In this document: positions 16,526-23,699 of the stretch, piece by piece | How positions within the stretch are numbered: position 1 is the first letter of the stretch | How the letters are laid out: each line of letters begins with the position of its first letter | DNA from: Oscillatoriales cyanobacterium | GTDB lineage: Bacteria > Cyanobacteriota > Cyanobacteriia > Cyanobacteriales > Microcoleaceae | Assembly: GCA_004293365.1 (NCBI GenBank) | Contig: RDYN01000052.1 | Coordinates: forward strand, 2,678 to 66,677 | Direction of reading: 5' to 3' | DNA length: 64,000 nt | Notes under the pieces: generated by a model | What the model saw: the letters and a program-made list of their open reading frames with translations, nothing else | The model's database searches: none | Told to the model about the DNA's origin: nothing | Made by a program: the position numbers and the translations under genes

Positions 16526-17590
16526 ATGAATTCCATTACAAAAAACAGCATTCGCTGGACTTACTCGGTGGCTGTCTTCCTTGCAATTATTGGATTACAG
16601 CCACAAAAGGCTACAGCAGCAACCCTATCTAACGGCTGGAATTATGCGATCGACTCCTTCAACGACGGCGTAACAGGGCCCCAAATCGGCGGCGGCGAAT
16701 TTGAATTTTATGGCATCGCCGTCAAAGAAACATCAGATACAGCTTTCATCGCCATCAACTCCAATCTCAGTTTAGCCGGATATGCAGACAGCGCCGCTCA
16801 GTCCGGCAACATCAACTACGGCGATTTGTTCTTCAATTTTTCCGGCCAAAACTTCGATACAGCTAACGCAAATCGCAGCTTATTTGCCGTTCGCTTTGCC
16901 GAGGGAAATGACTCAGGCGTGGCGACAACAGGCGTTTACAGCAATGTTACCGCTAAAAACGTCACCAAAACTAACTCCGGCTTTATCAATTTAAATCAAT
17001 ACAATACCACAGTTGCATCTGGAGGCGGCACCCCATCAATGGGTGATTTAGCCGCCACCGACCCCTATTTTCAACAAACAGGAAACTGGACAGTTCTCAA
17101 CTCAATTGCTTCTGGTACAAAAGTTGCAGAAATCTCTTCTTTAACGCCAGCAACTTTGAGCGCCATGGGTCTAGATTTCTCGCAGTTTAATGCAGTAGGT
17201 TCTCAAACAATCGGATTCAGTTTCAATAAATCTGCAATACCTTCTGGCAGTTATGTTGCTAATTTGTTTGCTGAGTGCGCTAATGATGCGATCGCCATTA
17301 AAGGAGAATTTGAGGCTGTACCCGAACCTTCTACATGGTTCGGTACTTTAGCCGGATTGAGCTTTTTAGGTATGGGTGCGGCGAAAGGCAAAATGAAGCG
17401 CAAGATTGCTTCAGGCGATCGCAGAATTCTGAAGAACCGGCAAGATGTCGGTTCCACAAAAACTACATTTTCTGGTGGAGCTGGCATCTTGCGTATCCTG
17501 AGGAACCGGCAAGATGCCGGTTCCACAAAAACTCAATATTCTGGTGGAATGGGCATCTTGCCCGTTCCTAAAAACCTTATCGCGAGATAA
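16526..17590 (+). CDS. PEP-CTERM sorting-domain exported protein
   Basis: This exported protein has a signal peptide (about residues 1-33; hydrophobic core SVAVFLAIIGL, then KATAA) and a PEP-CTERM anchor near residue 266: VPEPSTW, a hydrophobic segment FGTLAGLSFLGMGAA, then basic KGKMKRK. PEP-CTERM proteins are processed by exosortase-type enzymes for surface or extracellular-matrix sorting (family knowledge). The ectodomain is of unknown function, and no catalytic motif is visible. The family normally ends right after the basic cluster, but here about 60 residues follow, encoded by copies of a palindromic DNA repeat (RNRQDAGSTKT units). The last 14 bases overlap the convergent C39-like gene. 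Confidence 0.88.
   Translation: MNSITKNSIRWTYSVAVFLAIIGLQPQKATAATLSNGWNYAIDSFNDGVTGPQIGGGEFEFYGIAVKETSDTAFIAINSNLSLAGYADSAAQSGNINYGDLFFNFSGQNFDTANANRSLFAVRFAEGNDSGVATTGVYSNVTAKNVTKTNSGFINLNQYNTTVASGGGTPSMGDLAATDPYFQQTGNWTVLNSIASGTKVAEISSLTPATLSAMGLDFSQFNAVGSQTIGFSFNKSAIPSGSYVANLFAECANDAIAIKGEFEAVPEPSTWFGTLAGLSFLGMGAAKGKMKRKIASGDRRILKNRQDVGSTKTTFSGGAGILRILRNRQDAGSTKTQYSGGMGILPVPKNLIAR
17428..17570. repeat. Palindromic repeat copies (GGCAAGATGCC family) translated in the PEP-CTERM tail
   Basis: Two complete copies of a unit with the core GAACCGGCAAGATGCCGGTTCC (17440s and 17510s; the first degenerate) are followed by a partial inverted copy GGCATCTTGCC. They lie inside the 3' end of the PEP-CTERM gene and share their core with the repeats found inside ureC. 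Confidence 0.82.
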
Positions 17591-20231
17591 AATGCGCCCA
17601 AACATTCCCATCTGGCCCCGCAACTTGATTGATGTAGCCGTAGGGATAAATCAACTTTCTCCCCTCAGTATCGCTGTAACCGGTGAGTGCATCTCCCCAA
17701 GGATCTTGCACGATATAACCGTCAGAATTGTAGCCAATTAAAGTGATAATGTGACCCGCAGCAGTAAAATCTCCCGCTAAAACTACGGGCCGCCGATTCA
17801 GCAATTGCGATCGCACATCAGCCCACTGGCGAGTCGTACTAAAACTCGTCTTAAACCCGTAAGCTTGAATCAGCGCCGAAAGCACGTTGTGATCGGTTTG
17901 AGAACCCTGGCCGGCATAGTCGAAACACCACTGCAACAACTCATCCTCCAACTGTCCGCCGAACTTAGAACGAAGGCCGTAATAATACATCACCATCGCG
18001 ATCGCAGTTACATTGCAAGTAGACCAATCAAAACGCGGATTGTCCCGCTGCGAAAAATACGGCACGTTCAACTCCACATTGTTCGGAACCGGATCGAAAA
18101 TTTTATCTCCCCGCTTGAACTGAACAAAACTCGGAAAAACATAACCTGTATTGCCAAAATTCGGCAGTTCTTCAGTCAGGGAAACTTTCAGGTGATCCGC
18201 TTCCAAACCGTAGCTTTCCACGCCGTAAACTCTACCTAAAGGCAGCGTAGTTCTTTCTGTAGCGGTCAGCTTGGCAGCATCTACGGGGCGTTTTTTAAAC
18301 ACAGTTGGTTGCAGCATTGTCATCGTCAAAGCAGCGGGATCAAAGGGAACTTCTTTGCCATTTTTCTTGATTTGAACAGACTGCCAATAGATAAATCCCA
18401 CATTGCCAAAACCGGGAATAGCTTCGGCGAAAGTTACTCGAAAATGCCCCAAAATGCAGGCATAACCAGTAATGGCGTAGGTGCTGCCTAAAATTAGTTG
18501 AGAAATTTGGTTTGCAGGCAGTTTTGATGAATCTTGTGGTTTACCTTTAATCAGAGTTGTTTGAGTTACTAACAGTTGAGCGTTCCCGTTGCTATTTGGT
18601 ACGTCTGCTAGGTCAAATTTCAGGACTTTTGTACCTTTGGCAAGCTGAACGTCGGGTTCGTACAAATAGCCAAAAGTGCCGATCGGCGAAATTGCTGAAT
18701 CCAGAACTACCTTGAGATGCCCGTCAATAAATCCGTACTTGCTAAGCGCCAAAGTCTGGCCTGCTTTGACAAGAACTTTTTGCTGGTTGTTGAGGCGGGA
18801 ACCATCAACTGGGGCTACCTTAAACCAAGTGTCGGAAACTATCTTTAAAGTCAAATCTTTTCCGACAGTCAGCGGATCTGAACTTACGGTAATATAAATT
18901 ATTTGGCTGCCGGTAATGTTGCCTTTGCTGTCAGTTGCCCGCAATCTCAGCCAGCGAGCTCCGGGTATGCTAAATCCTTTGGGCAAATTCACTTGCCAAG
19001 TGCCTGCTTTTTGGTTTAGTGTTACGGTTAGCGGCAGTTTGTCCTCAGCTATTACTTCAACTTTTGCTGCTTCTTGCTTGTCAAAAGTACCTGAAAGTGC
19101 GATCGCCTGATTGACCAAAACCTCCGTCGGGCCTTGATAAGTTAAATTGGGCGCTGGATTGAAAGATTTGCCTCCTCTGGCAAATTGCACGAAATCGGGA
19201 AAAACAAAACCCGTATTGCCAAAGGGCGGCAAATTTTCAGTCAGCGAAACTTTAATATGACCTTGTTCGATCGAGAATCCAGAAATTCCGTAAATCATTC
19301 CCGCCGGCAAAGTGATTTTTTCTGGCAGTTGCAGCTTGACAGCATCCACCAGCAGCTTTTTAAACGCAGTAGTTTTGACAACAGTCATGGTAACTGCATT
19401 TCTGTCAAAGGCAATCCCCTTGCCGTCTTGCAAAATCTGGACGTGTTGCGAGTACATAAATCCCGAATTGCCGAAGTTGGGAATCGGGCGATCGAGAGTG
19501 ACTCGAAAATGATTTTCCACGCAAGCGTAGCCGAAGATATTGAAAGTTTCCCCCTGGTTAAATCGGACTTTCTGAGTCGGGCTTAAAATAGTCGAATCTG
19601 CGGGGTTGCGCTTTAACCAGGTTTTTTTGTTCACCCACAGCAACTGCATTCCAGGGGGCGGGGTAGGTAGATCCGCGCGATCGAATATCAGGATTTTTGC
19701 GCCTTTGGTTACGAGTACGTGTTTTTCGTAAAAAAAGCCGGATTTTCCCACCGGAGAAATTGGATTATTTAGTTGAACATTCAGGTGTCCGTCTTCTAAC
19801 TCATAGTCGCTAATTTGATAACTTTTACCTGCTGGTATTTCCGCTTTTTGCTGAGAGTTGAGACTGGCTGCCGGCACTGTTCCGGCTTTTAATAGAGTAT
19901 CTTGGAGCGTAATTAACGTGAAGAGTTGTTGCGAGGAGTTAGACGCGGGATTAACTTTGATGTTAATTGTTTGTTCGCCGATAACTTGGCCTGTTTTATC
20001 AGTGGCCTTCACCTGCACCGTGCGAGTACCGGCGCTATCGAATCCTTTCTCTAAACTAATGTTCCAAATGCCTGTCGATAAATTTATCCCCGCCTTCAGG
20101 GCATTTGAGCCTTCGGCTGCCGAGATTGCCGCCACTTGATTTTTGTCAAAAGTGCCAACTAAGACAGAGGCTCGATTGGCCTCAATTTCTTGTGGGCCTA
20201 AGTAACTCAAAATAGTCTTGGTGCTTGTCAT
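17577..20231 (-). CDS. Modular protein with Ig-like and SH3-like repeats and a C-terminal C39-type peptidase domain
   Basis: This 884-residue protein has a clear internal duplication. Each half is an Ig-like beta domain (ending VKATDKTGQVIG or LRATDSKGNITG) followed by three ~80-residue modules with the pattern GHLKVxL...PFGNTGYVF...VQF. The final 150 residues resemble papain-like C39 domains (Peptidase_C39_2): Cys in FDWSTCNVTAIAMVMYYYG, His in AGHIITLIGYNSDG and Asp in IVQDPWG. The expected role is peptidase or bacteriocin-like processing, or a catalytic domain on a carbohydrate- or wall-binding scaffold; the substrate is unknown. No N-terminal signal peptide is visible, which is odd for such modules. 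The 3' end overlaps the convergent PEP-CTERM gene by 14 bases. Confidence 0.82.
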   Translation of the reverse strand: MTSTKTILSYLGPQEIEANRASVLVGTFDKNQVAAISAAEGSNALKAGINLSTGIWNISLEKGFDSAGTRTVQVKATDKTGQVIGEQTINIKVNPASNSSQQLFTLITLQDTLLKAGTVPAASLNSQQKAEIPAGKSYQISDYELEDGHLNVQLNNPISPVGKSGFFYEKHVLVTKGAKILIFDRADLPTPPPGMQLLWVNKKTWLKRNPADSTILSPTQKVRFNQGETFNIFGYACVENHFRVTLDRPIPNFGNSGFMYSQHVQILQDGKGIAFDRNAVTMTVVKTTAFKKLLVDAVKLQLPEKITLPAGMIYGISGFSIEQGHIKVSLTENLPPFGNTGFVFPDFVQFARGGKSFNPAPNLTYQGPTEVLVNQAIALSGTFDKQEAAKVEVIAEDKLPLTVTLNQKAGTWQVNLPKGFSIPGARWLRLRATDSKGNITGSQIIYITVSSDPLTVGKDLTLKIVSDTWFKVAPVDGSRLNNQQKVLVKAGQTLALSKYGFIDGHLKVVLDSAISPIGTFGYLYEPDVQLAKGTKVLKFDLADVPNSNGNAQLLVTQTTLIKGKPQDSSKLPANQISQLILGSTYAITGYACILGHFRVTFAEAIPGFGNVGFIYWQSVQIKKNGKEVPFDPAALTMTMLQPTVFKKRPVDAAKLTATERTTLPLGRVYGVESYGLEADHLKVSLTEELPNFGNTGYVFPSFVQFKRGDKIFDPVPNNVELNVPYFSQRDNPRFDWSTCNVTAIAMVMYYYGLRSKFGGQLEDELLQWCFDYAGQGSQTDHNVLSALIQAYGFKTSFSTTRQWADVRSQLLNRRPVVLAGDFTAAGHIITLIGYNSDGYIVQDPWGDALTGYSDTEGRKLIYPYGYINQVAGPDGNVWAHFISR

Positions 20232-20532
20232 TATCTATCCGCCTACCTACTTAATTATTCAGCTACAGCAAGGATAACTTCTCATTTTATCAAACACAAC
20301 GATCCGATCCCGGACACCATCGCCCCTAGACTGAATTTAGGGGCGGTTGATGCGTTTTCCAGCATGAATTTTTAATTGTGGGCGGGATATTTGCCGCAAA
20401 TCTAACTGTAGGGTGCAACCTAAGCACCTTACCCAAATATACGGGCGATCGAGCGGATTTGTGGTGCAATTTTTGGGGGAATAAATTTAGTGGGAGGAGG
20501 CTATTACCCCCTGTACCTTTGACCCCTCACTT

Positions 20533-20581
20533 TAGATGGTTTTAGATTTTAGATTTTAGATTTTAGATTTTAGATTTTAGA
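20533..20581. repeat. Heptanucleotide tandem repeat (TTTTAGA)
   Basis: Six to seven tandem TTTTAGA/GATTTTA units with strict 7-base spacing lie in a gene-free region. Confidence 0.85.
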
Positions 20582-20613
20582 TGGTGGGCGATCGATTAAC
20601 TGCAATCAAATTC

Positions 20614-20744
20614 CTTCGTAGTGCGGACTTCAGTCCGCTCTCATCGTTCGTAGTGCGGACTTTAGTCCGCTCTCATGCTGCGGACTGAAGTCCGCGCTAC
20701 AAACTGGCGAGCATAAGAGCGGACTGAAGTCCGCACTACAAACC
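20614..20744. repeat. Hairpin repeat cluster (GTAGTGCGGACTTCAGTCCGC family)
   Basis: Two plus-oriented and two minus-oriented units with the core GCGGACTTCAGTCCGC form nested palindromes. This is the same family as the clusters at 5791, 35385, 49264 and 58615, with G/C variants in the core. Confidence 0.88.
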
Positions 20745-20861
20745 GTTTTTGTTATAGTAATTGACCGGAGATGATATTATATGGGGGATGATTTACTGGA
20801 TAAGTTTTAAGCTTGCCGGTAGTTGGATTATTTTGCAAAAATGGTATTAATCCGGAATTAC

Positions 20862-20931
20862 AAAAAAACCCGGTTTCTACGAGAATATTGCCTGTAGCAA
20901 CGAGATATCTCGAAAGAAACCGGGTTTTTAG
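20862..20931 (-). terminator. Hairpin terminator downstream of the peroxiredoxin gene
   Basis: A 15-bp stem, AAAAACCCGGTTTCT (20864-20878) with AGAAACCGGGTTTTT (20915-20929), encloses a 36-base loop and is followed on the minus strand by T residues. It lies 18 bases past the peroxiredoxin stop. The same AGAAACCGGGTTTTT element recurs near 33363 and 50088, so it is also a dispersed repeat that may serve as a terminator. Confidence 0.72.
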
Positions 20932-20948
20932 TCACTTGCTTAGCGCGA

Positions 20949-21389
20949 CTAAACTATGGTGACAAGAATATCTTGAGCGTGAGTGTCAACTTTCATCGTT
21001 TCCCCTTCATAAACTTGAATGATTTTGCCGGTACCGTCGATGACAAAAGTCACGCGCTTGGCATAATCGCCTTTCTCAACATCGTAAGCTTTGGTAATTG
21101 CGCCATCAACATCTGCTAATAGCTGGAAAGGCAAACCGTACTTTTCTGTAAACTTTTGGTGCGATTCTTCGTTGTCGCGGCTGACGCCGAGAACAACTAT
21201 ATCTTTGCCCTTGTATTCTTCATGGGCTGCTTTGAAGCTTTGAGCTTGTCTGGTGCAGCCCGGGGTGTCATCTTTGGGGTAGAAATACAAGATTACGGTT
21301 TTACCCGTGAAGTCAGAGAGGGAGACGGTTTTGCCGTTTGTGTCTTTGGCGGTGAATTGAGGAGCCGCGCACCCAACTGGTAATGTCAT
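20949..21389 (-). CDS. PrxQ/BCP-type peroxiredoxin
   Basis: Thiol peroxidase of the BCP/PrxQ class, expected to reduce peroxides with thioredoxin-derived electrons in the cytoplasm. The start at 21389 (MTLPVGCAAPQF) is preferred because AAGG lies at good spacing upstream. A further ATG at 21419 adds ten residues but has no ribosome-binding site. The thioredoxin fold shows the peroxidatic cysteine in FYPKDDTPGCTRQAQSF (about residue 45). The usual resolving cysteine five residues later is glutamine here, so the enzyme would act as a 1-Cys type or use another cysteine. Candidates are few: one lies in VGCAAP near the N-terminus. A strong hairpin terminator follows the gene. Confidence 0.92.
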   Translation of the reverse strand: MTLPVGCAAPQFTAKDTNGKTVSLSDFTGKTVILYFYPKDDTPGCTRQAQSFKAAHEEYKGKDIVVLGVSRDNEESHQKFTEKYGLPFQLLADVDGAITKAYDVEKGDYAKRVTFVIDGTGKIIQVYEGETMKVDTHAQDILVTIV

Positions 21390-21537
21390 AGTTTTGTTGA
21401 CCTTGCGATTGATAAACATATTTTAGTTGATTTTGGGCTTCGGCGATTGAAATCGCTTCTACACATACGAAGTCCGCCTACGCGGACTGAAGAAAAGACT
21501 ACGGTGTCTCACAATTGAGTAGACACCTGCAAATTAT

Positions 21538-22020
21538 TTAAACTTCAGCCGGGTGTTTTTGGGATTCTAGCCAACGATCGTAAGCTGTTCGATCGCCTCC
21601 GAATGAGTCAAGGGTGACAGGCGATCGCTCGTATTGCTTCAGTGGAGGATTTTCTATGGGTTTGTAGGCGCAATAGCAAATACAAATTGAGTCAAATTCT
21701 GCGCCATAGGGAGCGGGAATTTCAGGGGTGTATTCGTGAACTTTCACAACCTCCCAGCCGCTGTCTCTGAAATGAGTTGATGCACTTGGAAACATTGGAT
21801 CGATCGCACTGGGGACAATAACGCTTTCGGTTAAACGATCGCCCGGTGCTGGGGATGGCTTGCCACTAGAGTCATAATGCTCGGCTAATGTCCAAATCAA
21901 TGACTTAACCGAGCCTGCATTGGCTACTCGGTAAAAGCTTTCTCCTACTTTTGTTTCGGTGAGCGATCGGTATTTTTCCAGTTCACCTTTTTCTGCTCTG
22001 AAAATAATGTATTTACGCAT
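21538..22020 (-). CDS. Hypothetical protein (160 residues)
   Basis: I do not recognise the family. The start at 22020 (MRKYIIFRAEKGE) is chosen because GAGAGAAAAGAAG lies immediately upstream; an earlier ATG at 22047 would lie deeper in the preceding gene. The protein is soluble, with segments LIWTLAEHYDSSGKPSP, FRDSGWEVVKVHEYTPEIP and a cysteine pair in DSICICYCAY. There is no signal peptide or membrane span. It overlaps the end of the upstream 77-residue gene by eight bases, so the two are translationally coupled and probably form one unit at the edge of the toxin-antitoxin island. Confidence 0.65.
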   Translation of the reverse strand: MRKYIIFRAEKGELEKYRSLTETKVGESFYRVANAGSVKSLIWTLAEHYDSSGKPSPAPGDRLTESVIVPSAIDPMFPSASTHFRDSGWEVVKVHEYTPEIPAPYGAEFDSICICYCAYKPIENPPLKQYERSPVTLDSFGGDRTAYDRWLESQKHPAEV

Positions 22021-22246
22021 CTTCTTTTCTCTCATTGAAGTAATCACCTTGACTCAAGTCCATTGGCGACGGAGGAAACTCGCAATTTCCATCAAAAATG
22101 CAATCAACGCTCAAGATAGAATTACCAGTTTCTTCTACATTTTTAAGCTGCCAGCCGTATTTTTCTTCCATATTAATGCAAGCCTCTTCGGTTGTAGCTG
22201 CATGGCGCGTCTCATTTTTTTCATCATCATACCGAGGTTGTGACAT
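22013..22246 (-). CDS. Hypothetical small acidic protein (77 residues)
   Basis: No family is recognised. The protein is hydrophilic and acidic (for example MEEKYGWQLKNVEETG and the tail DYFNERKEDA) with no export or membrane signals. The start at 22246 is supported by GGGAG about nine bases upstream in the leader. That leader, including the ribosome-binding site, is the first copy of a 48-base direct repeat that recurs 240 bases away. It overlaps the following gene by eight bases. A regulator or antitoxin-like role would be guesswork. Confidence 0.6.
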   Translation of the reverse strand: MSQPRYDDEKNETRHAATTEEACINMEEKYGWQLKNVEETGNSILSVDCIFDGNCEFPPSPMDLSQGDYFNERKEDA

Positions 22247-22248
22247 AA

Positions 22249-22296
22249 TTAATATGCTCCCTTGTTGGCTGTTTCAACATTTGGAGTAGTCGTCTT
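22249..22296. repeat. Direct repeat copy 1 (48 bp)
   Basis: Starts TTAATATGCTCC, continues GTTGGCTGTTTCAACATTTG and ends AGTAGTCGTCTT. It forms the leader of the 77-residue gene. Copy 2 is at 22488-22534, with only two or three differences. Confidence 0.92.
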
Positions 22297-22395
22297 GTCC
22301 GGGTGTTGCCGCAATCGGACAGGACGCTTATCCTTAGTTTATAGTATACAGCAGGCGCTCTGTATAATGTCTATCTTTAATTTGTTAAATAAAAT

Positions 22396-22480
22396 ATGAT
22401 TAATTTCTCAACTGCGATCGTCAGAAAAAGTTCTGATTATTGGGTTTACAGAGCCAGAGATTGAGGGGATGATTAGTTAA
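22396..22480 (+). pseudogene. Collapsed hicBA remnant
   Basis: The sequence begins as a hicB copy: MINFSTAIVRKSSDYWV compares with MIDFYSVIIRKSADYWV of the intact hicB at 23185. It switches after TTGGGT to the last bases of hicA (TTTACAGA...GAGATTGAGGGGATGATTA). The junction sits on the short identity TTGGGT found in both hicB and hicA, which is the signature of an internal deletion. The remaining frame codes 22 residues and is not functional. It lies between two 48-bp direct repeats. Confidence 0.85.
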
Positions 22481-22487
22481 GTCCGCA

Positions 22488-22534
22488 TTAATATGCTCCT
22501 GGTTGGCTGTTTCAACATTTGGAGTAGTCGTCTT
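22488..22534. repeat. Direct repeat copy 2 (47 bp)
   Basis: Second copy of the direct repeat at 22249-22296, in the same orientation. The pair brackets the hicBA remnant. Confidence 0.92.
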
Positions 22535-22631
22535 TGCAACTCAGAAATGCGATCGCACAAAATCACTTTTACAGCCAAACTCCTCTCACCCGTTCTAAAA
22601 TAGAAGAGACAACCTATATTAATTCGCTACC

Positions 22632-22950
22632 ATGTCGATCGCAGTAATTCAAGAACATATCGAAATCACCCCTGGAGTGTGCGGGGGAAAACCCCGTATC
22701 GCCGGACATCGCATCCGAGTTCAGGATATAGTTGTTTGGCACGAACAAATGGGAATGTCACCAGACGAAATTCTGTATCACTATCCCAGCATTACTTTAT
22801 CTGATATCTATGCAGAAGAGAGCCTATTATCACGATCGCCCAGATGAAATTCGCTCTGCGATCGAAGCAGATGCAGAATTTGCCCGCCAATTGAAAGCTC
22901 AAACCCCATCGCTATTGCAACAAAAATTAAAAAATCGCCAGCATGGGTAA
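22632..22950 (+). pseudogene. DUF433-family antitoxin gene, frameshifted
   Basis: The first frame (22632-22847) gives a DUF433 N-terminus: ITPGVCGGKPRIAGHRIRV, IVVWHEQMGMSPDEIL and YPSITLSDIYA. It then breaks into a wrong tail. The normal continuation AYYHDRPDEIRSAIEADAEFARQL is found in another frame up to the stop at 22948-22950. A single extra base in the GAAGAGAG run (about 22817-22825) accounts for the shift. DUF433 proteins are usually antitoxins paired with DUF5615 PIN-like toxins, and the toxin remnant overlaps the stop codon here. Confidence 0.85.
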
Positions 22951-23080
22951 GATAAAATTTCATCTCGACGAAAATATAACTCTTGCTATAGCGAATGGAT
23001 TGCGAAGACGCGGAATTGATATCACTTCGAGTATTTGTAAAATTGAGTGCCGGCAGCAGAAACTTGGTACTGGGGAATAG
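22943..23080 (+). pseudogene. Truncated DUF5615 (PIN-like) toxin
   Basis: The ATG at 22943 overlaps the antitoxin stop by eight bases, as in intact pairs. The first ~29 residues, MGKIKFHLDENITLAIANGL then RRRGIDIT, match the conserved N-terminus of DUF5615 toxins, including the acidic LDEN motif. The frame then runs into unrelated sequence and stops at 23080. Full toxins have roughly 110 residues, so the catalytic domain is lost. Confidence 0.75.
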
Positions 23081-23184
23081 TTCTATCGGCTTGTTTTCTG
23101 CCTTGACTTGCGGGCGCTCGTGTGTTAATTTATTAATGTGCAATCATAATTGTTTTGCACAATAATTTATTTAACGCTCCAAAT

Positions 23185-23451
23185 ATGATTGATTTCTACA
23201 GTGTTATCATCCGCAAAAGTGCCGATTATTGGGTAGCTTTGTGTTTGGAAAATGGATTAGTAGGACAAGGAAACACTCCCGAACAATCCATCGATAAACT
23301 CAAACAGGCGATCGAATCTTTTTATGAAGTCTATGAATCTGAATCGAATATTTATCTCAGTCCTCTTGCCATTAATGAATTGCACGAGTTTCTGACCTTA
23401 GAAGATGCCGAAGCCTCAGATACTTATGAACTAAGAAAAGTTTATGCCTAA
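23185..23451 (+). CDS. hicB: HicB-family antitoxin
   Basis: Antitoxin of a type II HicAB module. The start at 23185 (MIDFYSVIIRKSADYWVALC) is preferred over 23155 because it agrees with the family and with the remnant copy upstream. The 88 residues carry the partial RNase H-like fold of HicB: ENGLVGQGNTPEQSIDKLKQAIE, then an acidic C-terminus. No clear C-terminal DNA-binding helix-turn-helix is present, so autoregulation may rely on the complex. The antitoxin precedes the toxin, the gene order common in cyanobacterial HicBA pairs, and overlaps it by eight bases. Confidence 0.9.
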   Translation: MIDFYSVIIRKSADYWVALCLENGLVGQGNTPEQSIDKLKQAIESFYEVYESESNIYLSPLAINELHEFLTLEDAEASDTYELRKVYA

Positions 23452-23683
23452 AAATCTCCCATCTTTAAAACCTAAAGCATTAATTAAAATTTTAGAGAAA
23501 AATGGCTGTCAATTTTACCGAGAGGGCAAAGGGGATCATCGTTTGTATGTGCGTGAAATTGAAGGTCAAAAAAGAGTGGTTCCGATTGATATAGGTGCTG
23601 GGGAAATGTCACCAGCTTATGTGTTGCGGATTTTTAGGCAATTTGGGTTTACAGATTCAGAGATTGAGGGGATGATTAATTAA
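23444..23683 (+). CDS. hicA: HicA-family mRNA interferase toxin
   Basis: HicA cleaves mRNA independently of ribosomes when freed from HicB. This 79-residue protein has the dsRBD-like HicA fold: LKPKALIKILEKNGCQFYRE, the catalytic-histidine region GKGDHRLYV and the strand RVVPIDIGAGEMSPAYVLRIFRQFG. Length is typical. The start codon overlaps the hicB stop (AAGTTTATGCCTAA), consistent with translational coupling. Its stop is only 16 bases from the end of the convergent STAND gene. Confidence 0.92.
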   Translation: MPKNLPSLKPKALIKILEKNGCQFYREGKGDHRLYVREIEGQKRVVPIDIGAGEMSPAYVLRIFRQFGFTDSEIEGMIN

Positions 23684-23699
23684 GTAAGTTGAACTAATA

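Larger units (their letters stand above)
20232..20948. other. 717-base gene-free spacer rich in repeats
   Basis: No gene is visible. It holds a short inverted repeat CGCCCCTAGACTGAATTTAGGGGCG (20329-20345 region), a TTTTAGA heptamer array (20533-20581), four alternating units of the GCGGACTTCAGTCCGC hairpin family (20614-20744) with a flank GTAATTGACCGGAGATGATATTA that recurs at 35868-35890, and the terminator of the peroxiredoxin gene. Confidence 0.7.

Noticed and set aside
18676-18897. Proteins opposite the C39-domain gene
   Set aside because: Shadow frames of a long, well-structured coding sequence.
22808-23143. 111-residue protein opposite the DUF433/toxin remnants
   Set aside because: Antisense to recognisable toxin-antitoxin sequence.
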